NCBI RefSeq assembly: GCF_025751575.1 | Contig: NZ_JAOWLA010000018.1 | Coordinates: 33,298 to 97,297 of the forward strand | Direction: 5' to 3' | DNA length: 64,000 nt | Source of the DNA: Albidovulum sediminicola | GTDB taxonomy: Bacteria; Pseudomonadota; Alphaproteobacteria; Rhodobacterales; Rhodobacteraceae | Part shown: positions 27,677 to 34,768 of the stretch, one piece after another | How positions within the stretch are numbered: the stretch's first letter is position 1 | Layout of the letters: each line of letters opens with the position of its first letter | The notes under the pieces: generated by a model | Seen by the model: only the letters and a program-made list of their open reading frames with translations | Databases searched by the model: none | What the model was told of the DNA's origin: nothing | Position numbers and translations under genes: made by a program

Positions 27677-28498
27677 ATGCGCGCGATTTGGATAGGGCTG
27701 GTCGCCAACATCCTTGCCGTCACCGGCGCGGTCGGACACGAATTCTGGATCGCGCCAGAGAGCTATCGCAGCGATCCAGGCGCGGAGATCACCGCTCACC
27801 TGCGTGTCGGGCAGGACATGTCGGGCGACGCCATCCCCTATCTGTCGCGCACGGTCGCGGGCATGGGCCACTGGGGCCCCGACAGCACCAGCGCGATCGG
27901 CGCCCGCGAGGGCGATCTGCCCGCGATCGCCGGTGTCGGCCTCGACGCCCCGGGGCTTCACCGCCTTTCGGTCGAGACGAACCCCGCCTATATCGTCTTT
28001 GACACGCTCACCGACTTCGCGGACTACCTCGCCTATGAGGGGCTCGACGCGGTCGCAGCCCTGCACCGCGAACGCGGACTGGCCGAGACGGAGATCGCCG
28101 AGGCCTATATCCGCAACGCGCGCACGCTGGTGCAGGTCGGACCCGCGCGCGAGGACCAGCGCGACGCGCCCACTGGCATGGCCTTCGAACTGACGGCGCT
28201 CGGCAATCCCTATCTGCCGGGCCAGTCCGGGATCGAGGTTCTGCTGCAATGGCAGGGCGTGGCCGAGGCGGAAACGCAGCTTGCGATCTTCCATCTGCCG
28301 CTGGGCGGCACCGCGCCCGCCGACACCGTCCGGACCCTGACGCGCACCGACGCAAAGGGCCGGGCAAGGATCGCGATCGACGCTGCGGGCACCTACCTGC
28401 TCAACTCGGTGCATATGGAGCCCGTCGAGGGGCCGGGTTCGGTCGTGTGGCAAAGCCATTGGGCGTCCCTCACCTTCGCTGTCGCCGCGTCGCGGTGA
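27677..28498 (+). CDS. DUF4198 exported protein
   Basis: Exported protein of 273 residues with an N-terminal signal sequence (IWIGLVANILAVTGAVGHEF) and the DUF4198 opening HEFWIAPESYRSDPGAEITAHLRVGQ. This family often sits beside nickel or cobalt transport genes (it covers the NikK-type periplasmic part of energy-coupling nickel importers). Here it is divergent from a HupE/UreJ-like gene, which supports a joint metal-related role. GGAGG lies 12-16 bases before the ATG. A strong hairpin follows the stop. Confidence 0.8.
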   Translation: MRAIWIGLVANILAVTGAVGHEFWIAPESYRSDPGAEITAHLRVGQDMSGDAIPYLSRTVAGMGHWGPDSTSAIGAREGDLPAIAGVGLDAPGLHRLSVETNPAYIVFDTLTDFADYLAYEGLDAVAALHRERGLAETEIAEAYIRNARTLVQVGPAREDQRDAPTGMAFELTALGNPYLPGQSGIEVLLQWQGVAEAETQLAIFHLPLGGTAPADTVRTLTRTDAKGRARIAIDAAGTYLLNSVHMEPVEGPGSVVWQSHWASLTFAVAASR

Positions 28499-28503
28499 CG
28501 GAT

Positions 28504-28530
28504 GAAGCCCGGCCTTGGCGGCCGGGCTTC
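28504..28530. terminator. Bidirectional hairpin terminator between convergent genes
   Basis: Arms GAAGCCCGGCC (28504-28514) and GGCCGGGCTTC (28520-28530) form a perfect 11-bp stem with a 5-base loop. It lies right after the DUF4198 stop (28498) and just beyond the stop of the leftward gene at 28544, so it can end both transcripts. There is no long U tract. Confidence 0.75.
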
Positions 28531-28543
28531 CGGTCATCGGGGA

Positions 28544-28759
28544 TCAGCGGCCGGCGTTGCCAATCGCCGGGCTGTTGATGGGTCCCTTGTCGTCGGGGCG
28601 ATTGCCTTTTGCGCCGCCAAGGCTCTGGGCCGGGCCGACGGTCTGCGCGCCGACACCCACGCCGGGAATGTCGGTCTGACCCTGGTCATGGCCCTTCGCC
28701 AGAACGCCGCTTGCGGCGAGACAGAGCGCCGCCGTGGTCACGAGGATTGTCCGTTTCAT
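28544..28759 (-). CDS. Small exported protein, Gly/Pro-rich
   Basis: Protein of 71 residues with a good signal peptide (MKRTILVTTAALCLAASGVLA) and a short hydrophilic mature part (KGHDQGQTDIPGVGVG, ending SPAIGNAGR). The ATG at 28759 is preceded by AGGAG; an upstream in-frame start at 28810 is less likely because it would hide the signal peptide. I do not recognise a family. The Gly/Asn/Pro-rich style is similar to the exported protein at 50732, which also sits beside an ECF sigma gene. Confidence 0.65.
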   Translation of the reverse strand: MKRTILVTTAALCLAASGVLAKGHDQGQTDIPGVGVGAQTVGPAQSLGGAKGNRPDDKGPINSPAIGNAGR

Positions 28760-28860
28760 GTCGTATCTCCTTTCATGGTGAACGAGCACTGAAGTCACGG
28801 ACCGGCGCACCGGAAAGTTTCAGGGGACAGGGAAAATTTTTCGATCGGTGCCTGCGCAGG

Positions 28861-28877
28861 CGGGAGTGGGCAAAACC
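28861..28877 (+). repeat. 17-bp direct repeat, copy 1
   Basis: CGGGAGTGGGCAAAACC occurs here and again at 29794-29810, 933 bases away in the same orientation. The second copy lies 46 bases before the ISKra4 transposase remnant, where an IS end is expected. This copy may be a solo IS end left by an earlier insertion or deletion. Confidence 0.6.
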
Positions 28878-29046
28878 TCATACTTCAGCGCAAAGCACGG
28901 CCGTTGATTTCGTTGGATTTCTCATCTCACAATTAAGGGCTACGCGACAGTAGGCCGTCTCGACCTGCGGTCCGCGCTTGATGACACGCTCGCCCGCGTC
29001 GTAGTTGCAGGTGCGACCGCCGATCAGCGAGGGCGCATGCGGCTTG

Positions 29047-29724
29047 TTACTTCTTGGGTCTTACAATGGCCGAAAGTGCGTCCCTAGCGATGTGTCCAAG
29101 CTCCGCATCAGTTGCGCTCTTGGAAACGACAAATTCCCGAAAGGCTGGATCGGCCTGTCTAACCGCGAAGAACTCCCCTTTTTTTTCTTCATAGTTCTTA
29201 AAAACAAATACTTGGTCATTGCTGTAAGAATCCGCTGCTGAAAAGAAAGACACGATATCCGCGAATTTTTTGACACCAAGCTTGTCGAGCGCAATTTTCT
29301 CCCACGCTCGATAGGCCGCCCGTTCCTTGGCCGCACTCGCGTAGCGCGGCATGTCCTTGACGTTTACCCGTCTGCTCGCGGCATGGCATCGCCTGATCTC
29401 TGCACCCAGTTCTGCATCGGAAGCACCGTGCGGAACGAAAAGGTCCAAACCCTGATCAAAGTCCAGACCTTCGACGAAACAAAAGACGCGACTCGTCAGC
29501 CTGTAGAACTCGCCCATGTCCCAGAACAGGATGTTGCCGGTGGCTTTTCCGTAGTCAAAATCGCTCATTCCCGCCCTACTCGACAACCGTGAGGATGACG
29601 TAACACCTTGTGTCTTGCCATAGGCCGCCGCATTGCTCAACGCGTCCATGATTTCTCTCGGTGCGCCGTCTGGTATCGCAAGTTCTATGCCGCGAGACCT
29701 GATCAGCGCTTCATCAATACCCAT
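29047..29724 (-). CDS. Orphan protein of unknown function
   Basis: Open frame of 225 codons, lower in GC than its surroundings and lysine/phenylalanine-rich near its end (YEEKKGEFFAVRQADPAF, IVRPKK). I recognise no domain; there is no signal peptide or membrane helix. An in-frame stop lies eight codons upstream of the ATG, yet the sequence between also reads protein-like, so the N-terminus may have been lost. The gene lies between two direct repeats, next to an IS remnant, and looks recently acquired. Size and context would suit an immunity or accessory protein, but there is no direct evidence. Confidence 0.55.
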   Translation of the reverse strand: MGIDEALIRSRGIELAIPDGAPREIMDALSNAAAYGKTQGVTSSSRLSSRAGMSDFDYGKATGNILFWDMGEFYRLTSRVFCFVEGLDFDQGLDLFVPHGASDAELGAEIRRCHAASRRVNVKDMPRYASAAKERAAYRAWEKIALDKLGVKKFADIVSFFSAADSYSNDQVFVFKNYEEKKGEFFAVRQADPAFREFVVSKSATDAELGHIARDALSAIVRPKK

Positions 29725-29793
29725 GCCTGGCGGGCCGATTTTTGGTAACCCTTACCCGCATCGACGTACCGTTTCAGTAGAGTCTCAACCTGC

Positions 29794-29810
29794 CGGGAGT
29801 GGGCAAAACC
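29794..29810 (+). repeat. 17-bp direct repeat, copy 2 (probable IS left end)
   Basis: Second copy of CGGGAGTGGGCAAAACC, identical to 28861-28877. It lies 46 bases before the start of the ISKra4 transposase remnant, so it is probably the left terminal sequence of that element. No matching right-end inverted copy was seen downstream, in line with truncation of the element. Confidence 0.6.
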
Positions 29811-29856
29811 CGGGGGTGACTGTGTATGCTGGTGGTTCATTGAGAGCGGAACTGCC

Positions 29857-30152
29857 ATGGGCGTGCGGATTATTGTCGAGACGACCTTTGAGAACCGAAC
29901 CACGAAGACGCGTGGTCTCGGCGGCTTGTCCCGCCCGTTTCGACGTACGCAGCCTCAGGGGTTCGGGCTGTTGCTCGAAGATGCCAAGACGATCCTGGGA
30001 CATTGCAGAATGCGATCCTGCTCGACCAGATTGAGGAAGTTTCCGAAGCCAGCAGGATCTGTCCTGACTGCGGCAGGGTGCGAGCCATCCATGAATCTCG
30101 GTCGAAGGTGCTCGACACGCTCCGCGGCAGGTTTCATGCCAAGGCCTCGCGC
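29857..30152 (+). pseudogene. ISKra4-family transposase remnant, frameshifted
   Basis: The N-terminal 95 or so codons of an ISKra4-type transposase. The first frame from the ATG at 29857 gives MGVRIIVETTFENRT and FGLLLEDAKTILG; a one-base shift near 30000 leads into ILLDQIEEVSEASRICPDCG, with the family zinc-finger start CPDC and VLDTLRGRFHAKA. Similarity stops at about 30152, exactly where a ParB-like fragment begins on the other strand. The catalytic part is gone, so the element is dead. Confidence 0.85.
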
Positions 30153-30470
30153 AGCGCCAAAGTCCGGTGGGCCGTCAGATCCATGACCCGCCGTTCGGGC
30201 AGCGGCCTCAGTGCGCCGTCGTCCTCTTCGTCGGAGAGGTCCGCGCCGATCGGCTGACCACCCGAGGTGATGACGGTGCCCCCCAATAGAAGTCGCGGTG
30301 AGCTGTCAACCGAAACCCCCGGGACCGATCCCCTGCCCTGTGCTATCCGCGCCTTCAGCATCCTGGACCACAGGCGCCTCACGCGGCTCGTTCTCAGACC
30401 GAACATAGCCGCGATAGACCGCAAGGTTGCCATCCCGATCCAGCGTGACGAACGCGCCAGCCTTGCTTTA
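30134..30470 (-). pseudogene. ParB-like plasmid nuclease fragment, frameshifted
   Basis: Two minus-strand frames together resemble the middle of large plasmid ParB-like nuclease proteins: AGAFVTLDRDGNLAVYRGYV, then, after a frameshift near 30310, a second frame with VITSGGQPIGADLSDEEDDG, LRPLPERRVMDLTAHRTLAL and REALA. The first frame ends in a stop after GGFG. Both ends of the gene are missing, and the downstream side joins the ISKra4 remnant. It is a relic of a second partition/maintenance gene, separate from the intact parB at 33635. Confidence 0.65.
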
Positions 30471-30561
30471 CTTCAGGAAATCAATTCGCTCCGGTGCGTT
30501 GGTGACGCGCCGTCAGCGCTGGCCCGGACAATCCAACCGCGCGCCACATTACCTAAAGGCC

Positions 30562-31665
30562 TCAAACCGCCGCCGCCCAGACGCGATAGCGGCCCTGCCC
30601 CGTGACCTCCCGGATCAGCCCACGCGCGGCGAGCGTATCGAGGTTGCGCTGGACGGCGGCACGGGAAGCGCCGGTCAGGTCCTCGGCCATGGGGGCCGAG
30701 AGCATGGGCCAGGCAGCCAGCGCCGCGATCAGACGCGCGGGGGTGCGGCCCGAAAGGTCGCAGGTCGCGGCCTCGGCGCGGTCTTGCCAGTTGCGGATGC
30801 GGTCGAGGTGAAGAAGCGCCGCGAGCGTCGCCTGCGTGGCGCCCAGGATCCAGCGCGACAGGCGCTCCGCCACCGATCCGGTCGCGCGCAAGGCGGTCGG
30901 CCCGGTCAGTGCCAGGGGCAGGAACAGCGCGCCCCCCCGCCCCGCCCCGCCCCGCGCCATCCCGGCGCCGCAACGCGCCGCCATCGCCGCGGCCTCGATA
31001 TCGAAGGCGCGGCCAGGGCCCTCGCCCGCCAGCATCCGCCAGGCGTGGAAGAGAACCGCCGCCTGCGTCACCGGGTGCAGCCCCCCTACCCCGCCCATGA
31101 TCTCGGTCAGGTCGGCGATGCTGTCGGGGGGTGCCTCGGCGCCCGGATCGCCGCGCCCGAGGAAGGCGGCCAGCCCGGCCTCCCAGCCCCCGCCGTCCGG
31201 CCCCGGCCCGGCCGACAGCCGCCGCACCGCCCAGCCGGCGCGGGTCAGCGCCTGCGCGTCCTCGCCCACCGCGCCCACCCGGAGCCCGACCCAAAGCGCC
31301 AGCCGCTCGATGCCTAGCCGCTCGCCCGTCCACCAGCCAAGGTCGGCGACCTCCAAGAGCGCGAGCCGGTGCCGCCAACCTTCCGGCCCCGATCGCAACC
31401 GCTCGTCCAGCGCGCCGAAGGTGACGGCAAGGTCGGCCAGCGGACCGGAAAGCCGGTCCTGCGCCGCCTGCCACTCCGCCGGGTCGAAGAGCCGCCGCGC
31501 GTCCCGGCGCGGGCCGGGCGGCAGGAGATCTGGGTCCTCATCCACCGCATCGCCCGGCAGGAACCACAGATCGTCCTCCGTTGCCGGGTGCGGGTCGAAA
31601 AGCCCGGCGGGGCCGTCCTCCGGGTCCTCGTAGTCATCGCGGATTGATTGAAGTGGTCTCTTCAT
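30562..31665 (-). CDS. DUF1612-like protein with C-terminal helix-turn-helix
   Basis: Protein of 367 residues. The middle part (VTFGALDERLRSGPEGWRHR, VTQAAVLFHAWRMLAGEGPG) resembles DUF1612 proteins carried by rhizobial and Rhodobacter plasmids, and the last 60 residues form a winged helix-turn-helix (AEDLTGASRAAVQRNLDTLA, RGLIREVTGQGRYRVW). I start at the ATG at 31665 (MKRPLQSIRD). It is probably a DNA-binding plasmid housekeeping regulator; a Fic-like relationship is possible but not shown. It has no close operon partner. Confidence 0.6.
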   Translation of the reverse strand: MKRPLQSIRDDYEDPEDGPAGLFDPHPATEDDLWFLPGDAVDEDPDLLPPGPRRDARRLFDPAEWQAAQDRLSGPLADLAVTFGALDERLRSGPEGWRHRLALLEVADLGWWTGERLGIERLALWVGLRVGAVGEDAQALTRAGWAVRRLSAGPGPDGGGWEAGLAAFLGRGDPGAEAPPDSIADLTEIMGGVGGLHPVTQAAVLFHAWRMLAGEGPGRAFDIEAAAMAARCGAGMARGGAGRGGALFLPLALTGPTALRATGSVAERLSRWILGATQATLAALLHLDRIRNWQDRAEAATCDLSGRTPARLIAALAAWPMLSAPMAEDLTGASRAAVQRNLDTLAARGLIREVTGQGRYRVWAAAV

Positions 31666-31823
31666 GCTGCGCAGTATTTCGCGCTTCTGCGCAGCACTCA
31701 AGAGATTATGCGTGCGATCAGTTAATCACGATAAGTATGGCTTATCATGGCTCTTGAAATCGGAGACCAAACGCGGGCAGGATAGGCCTGATCAAGGGTG
31801 GAACCAGGCGGGTCCGGATGCGT

Positions 31824-32225
31824 TCAGAACGGATTTTCGAGGCGGACGCCGGTGGGCGCAAAGTCGGCCCCGTTACCGGTCACGACCGTGGCGCCGTGAC
31901 GCAACGCCGTGGCCGCGATCATGAGATCTGCGCCGGGATGGCCAAGCTGGTGCGACAGCCGGCCCCAGATCCGCGCGTCCTCGGCCTCGAAACCCAGGAT
32001 GCGATCCGAGAAGATCAGCATCGTCCGGTCGAGCCAGGCCCGCAGGTCGGCGGCAAAGCCCGGGTCGCGGCGTTCCTGCGCGGCAATGCCCCGCTCGATC
32101 TCGCCGAGCGTGATGACGCTCAGGAACAGGTCCTGTTCCGCCCTGCCCTTCAGCCAGGCGGCGACCTGCGGCGCGCGGTCTGGCCGGCGCACCGCCGAGA
32201 TCACGTTGGTGTCGAGGATGTACAT
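31824..32225 (-). CDS. vapC: PIN-domain toxin (VapC type)
   Basis: PIN-domain ribonuclease of 133 residues. Conserved acidic residues are in MYILDTNVISAV (Asp5), ITLGEIERGIAA (Glu), and GADLMIAATAL (Asp), followed by VVTGNGADF. In the family these bind Mg and cleave RNA, giving plasmid addiction. It overlaps the upstream antitoxin stop by one base (TGATG). Its position next to the recombinase and partition genes fits a plasmid-stabilising module. Confidence 0.92.
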   Translation of the reverse strand: MYILDTNVISAVRRPDRAPQVAAWLKGRAEQDLFLSVITLGEIERGIAAQERRDPGFAADLRAWLDRTMLIFSDRILGFEAEDARIWGRLSHQLGHPGADLMIAATALRHGATVVTGNGADFAPTGVRLENPF

Positions 32226-32467
32226 CAGAACTCCACGTCCCGGGGCCTGGCCTCGGCACGATCAAGCTCCTCCCCCGGAAAGGCCAGAAGGTGGTCGGCG
32301 AAGCTGCCCCGCGCCTTCACCGCCCCTTCGAGCAGACGGTGGTATTCCTCGGCCGACAGGACCACGACCGCGAGTTTGCCGCGGCGCGACACCTCCTGCG
32401 GCACGCCCGCAAGGGCTGCCTCAACCACGGCGCTGAACCGGTTCTTCGCGTCCTGCACGCTCCACAT
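32225..32467 (-). CDS. Phd/YefM-like antitoxin
   Basis: Antitoxin of 80 residues. The N-terminal MWSVQDAKNRFSAVVEAALAG and KLAVVVLSAEEYHRLL are typical of the Phd/YefM fold, which binds operator DNA; the C-terminal acidic tail would wrap the toxin. It lies immediately before vapC with one shared base. A palindrome in the promoter just upstream (32481-32498) is a probable autorepression site. Confidence 0.9.
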   Translation of the reverse strand: MWSVQDAKNRFSAVVEAALAGVPQEVSRRGKLAVVVLSAEEYHRLLEGAVKARGSFADHLLAFPGEELDRAEARPRDVEF

Positions 32468-32480
32468 CGTCTTTTACCTG

Positions 32481-32498
32481 TCTAGCTGTCTGGCTAGA
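32481..32498. promoter_or_regulatory. Operator palindrome of the toxin-antitoxin operon
   Basis: Inverted repeat TCTAGC (32481-32486) and GCTAGA (32493-32498) with a 6-base spacer lies 14 bases upstream of the antitoxin start and beside a TATATA sequence that could be the -10 element. Phd/VapB-type antitoxins bind such sites to repress their own operon. Confidence 0.6.
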
Positions 32499-32542
32499 TA
32501 TATAGGCTCAAACGGGCCGTGCGGCAAGTCCGGGGGCCGCCC

Positions 32543-33595
32543 ATGAAGCCGCCCGTGTCGCCCCCTGCCCTGCCCCTGCCCCAGGCGCTGTCGGACGAGG
32601 ATGAGGCCGCGCTCAGCGATCTTTTCCGCAAGGGCACGCCGGAAAACACGCTGCGCGCCTGGGAACGCGACCTGCTTTACATCGCGGCCTGGAAACGCGC
32701 CCGCTTCGGGGCCGAGCTTGCCTGGCCGGAGGAGGAGCGCGTGGCGCTGCGCTTCGTGCTCGACCATGCCGTGGACCTTTCCGACACCCCCGGCCCGGCG
32801 CAGGAGGCCGCGTTGGCGCTGATCGGCGCGGGGTTGCGCCGCACGCTCGACTGCCCGGCCCCCGCGACGCTTGACCGCCGTATCGCCTCCTGGCGGGCCT
32901 TCCACCGGATGCGCAACCTGCCCTCCCCGTTCGAGGCGCCGCTGGTTGCGGCCGCGCGCATCAAGGCCCGCCGGGCTGCCGCCAAGCCGCGTCAGCCGAA
33001 ATCCCCCCGCCCCCTGACGCGGGAGGTGCTGGAACGGCTGCTCGCGACCTGCGACGGAACCTTCCGGGGTCTGCGCGACCGGGCGATACTGATGCTCGCC
33101 TTCGCCTCCGGCGGGCGGCGGCGGAGCGAGGTCACGGCGCTGTACCGTGAGGACATCGGCACCGCCGACTTCGCCGCCAGGGGCCTGATCTGGGTCAGGC
33201 TGCTGGAGACCAAGACCACCCGCAAGGACGAGGCGCCGCGCCTGCCGCTCAAGGGCCGCGCGGCGGTGGCGGTCATGGACTGGATCACGCAGGCCGGGAT
33301 CAGCGCCGGCCCCCTCTTCCGCCCCGTCAGCCAGGCCGACCGGGTGCTGGCGCGCGGCCTGCGCCCCGACGCGCTGCGCCATATCCTGCGCCACCGGCTG
33401 AAGGAAGCCGGCCTGCCGGAGGACTACGCCACCCCCCACGGGCTGCGCGCGGGCTTCCTGACGCAGGCCGCGCTCGACGGCGCGCCGCTGGCCGCCGCGA
33501 TGAAGCTTTCGCTCCACCGCTCGGTCGTGCAGGCGCAAAAATACTACGCCGATGTCGAGATCGAGGATAACCCGGCGACGGATCTGCTGGGCTGA
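32543..33595 (+). CDS. Tyrosine recombinase (plasmid resolvase/integrase)
   Basis: Site-specific recombinase of 350 residues. Catalytic residues are seen as Arg in SGGRRRSEVTALY, Lys in ETKTTRKDEAPRL, His-x2-Arg in TPHGLRAGFLT, His in LHRSVVQAQ and Tyr in AQKYYADVE. The N-terminal core-binding domain is present. I use the ATG at 32543 (MKPPVSPPAL). Location between the addiction module and parB suggests resolution of plasmid multimers; integration of an element is less likely because no attachment repeat was found. Confidence 0.85.
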   Translation: MKPPVSPPALPLPQALSDEDEAALSDLFRKGTPENTLRAWERDLLYIAAWKRARFGAELAWPEEERVALRFVLDHAVDLSDTPGPAQEAALALIGAGLRRTLDCPAPATLDRRIASWRAFHRMRNLPSPFEAPLVAAARIKARRAAAKPRQPKSPRPLTREVLERLLATCDGTFRGLRDRAILMLAFASGGRRRSEVTALYREDIGTADFAARGLIWVRLLETKTTRKDEAPRLPLKGRAAVAVMDWITQAGISAGPLFRPVSQADRVLARGLRPDALRHILRHRLKEAGLPEDYATPHGLRAGFLTQAALDGAPLAAAMKLSLHRSVVQAQKYYADVEIEDNPATDLLG

Positions 33596-33604
33596 CGGCG
33601 AAAC

Positions 33605-33620
33605 CTTCCCCGCGGGGAAG
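33605..33620. promoter_or_regulatory. Probable parS palindrome 1 (parB 3' side)
   Basis: Perfect 16-bp palindrome CTTCCCCGCGGGGAAG in the gap between the convergent recombinase and parB stops. It is the first of five copies around parAB and rep. About 30 bases around it (starting CGGCGAAACC and ending ATCCG) are identical to the copy at 36154. Repeated palindromes next to parAB are typical ParB-binding centromere sites. Confidence 0.7.
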
Positions 33621-33634
33621 ATCCGCCCCCTGCC

Positions 33635-34756
33635 CTAGCCGTCCAGCTGGTCCAGCATCAGCCGCACGGCCTGCTCCAGCCGCCGCCGGTCAACGGTCGA
33701 GAAGTCGCGCTCCAGCCGGATCTCCAGCTTGCCGTTGGCGGCCACGCAGCGTGCGCGCCCCTCACGGCGGTCGAACTGGAAGCTGGTCTTGGCGCGCGCG
33801 GGCCGCGCCCCGGAGGACGCTTTCACCGCAGCGGCGGGCGCCTCTGCGCGACCCTCGGCCTGCGGATCGCCCGCGAAGCGGCGCAAAACCGACAGCTCGT
33901 CCTCGATGGAACGGTCGTCCCAATCCGCCAGCTCGGCGCGGATCGCCGGGACCAGCCCGTCCATTTCCTCCAGCCGCTGCGCCAGCGCCAGGCCAAGGGC
34001 GCGCGGGATCTCCTCGACGAAGCGCAGCTCGGCGCCCAGCCGTTCCACCACCTTGATGAAGGTGCGGATGTAGCTGCGCTTCTGGTAGCCGGCCGACTTG
34101 AAGAGCATCGCGACCGCCTTGTCGGGGTCGTTGACCTCGGTGTCCGGGTCGCGGGCGTAGTCGAGCGCCAGCATCGCCATCTCGGCAAAGGAGATGTCCT
34201 TGCGCACCAGGTTCTCGTCCACCATGCGGCGATAAAGCGCCTCAAGACTGTCGCCGGGCTGGCTGACGGCGGCCGGTATGCGGCCAAAGCGGTCGGCGTC
34301 GCCGGTCTCCTCCAGAAGCTCCTGGTAAGCGGACAGGCGGCGGAAGCCCTGGATCAGCTCGTAGCGGCCGTCCGGCCCGGCCTCGACCCGGATCGGGTTC
34401 GACAGGCCCAGTTCGGTGATCGAGGCCTTGAGGTCCTTCAGCTCGTGGTCGAGCCCCTTCTTGCGGTCGCGGACCAGCTTGTGCATCCCGATCGCGTCGA
34501 GGGGCACCAGGTCCAGCACCAGGCCCAGGCGCTTCAGCCGCACATGTTCATGCGCGAGCGCGTCGTTCTCGGCCCGGATCCGCGCCTCGATCTCTTGCCG
34601 GTCGCGCGTCGATTCCACCGTCTCCGCGATGGCCGCGGCCATCGGCCCGCGCCGGGTGGCGGGTTCGGAAACCTTCCCCGCGGGGAAGGTCTCGGGCGTA
34701 TCGCTCACGACATCCACGGGAATGTCGATGTCGAACATGCGCCGTTTCTTTGACAT
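33635..34756 (-). CDS. parB: Plasmid partition protein ParB
   Basis: Centromere-binding partition protein of 373 residues. The ParB N-terminal domain (ITELGLSNPIRVEAGPDG, YELIQGFRRLSAYQELLEE) contains the conserved CTP-binding/arginine patch, and a helix-turn-helix region follows (DISFAEMAMLALDYARD). It is downstream of parA with a 12-base gap. Codons 23-27 encode FPAGK and carry a 20-bp palindrome (34671-34690) that is a likely binding site of this same protein. It forms the partition system of this replicon with ParA and the parS sites. Confidence 0.92.
   Translation of the reverse strand: MSKKRRMFDIDIPVDVVSDTPETFPAGKVSEPATRRGPMAAAIAETVESTRDRQEIEARIRAENDALAHEHVRLKRLGLVLDLVPLDAIGMHKLVRDRKKGLDHELKDLKASITELGLSNPIRVEAGPDGRYELIQGFRRLSAYQELLEETGDADRFGRIPAAVSQPGDSLEALYRRMVDENLVRKDISFAEMAMLALDYARDPDTEVNDPDKAVAMLFKSAGYQKRSYIRTFIKVVERLGAELRFVEEIPRALGLALAQRLEEMDGLVPAIRAELADWDDRSIEDELSVLRRFAGDPQAEGRAEAPAAAVKASSGARPARAKTSFQFDRREGRARCVAANGKLEIRLERDFSTVDRRRLEQAVRLMLDQLDG
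34671..34690. promoter_or_regulatory. Probable parS palindrome 2 inside parB coding sequence
   Basis: Perfect 20-bp palindrome ACCTTCCCCGCGGGGAAGGT, the longest of the five copies. On the coding strand it encodes E-T-F-P-A-G-K-V of ParB, so the site is kept within an open frame. It extends the shared 16-bp core by two bases on each side. Confidence 0.7.
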
Positions 34757-34768
34757 GGCCTAAACCCC

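Noticed and set aside
26453..28537. A 694-codon open frame on the minus strand extending far upstream of the HupE-like domain
   Set aside because: The upstream 330 codons are antisense to the well-supported DUF4198 gene and have Arg/Ala-rich composition with no family features; only the HupE-like part is credible.
28870..29045. A minus-strand frame with PSLIGGRTCNYDAGERVIK
   Set aside because: It looks protein-like but has no start codon and no family that I recognise; it may be a fragment of a lost gene, too short to call.
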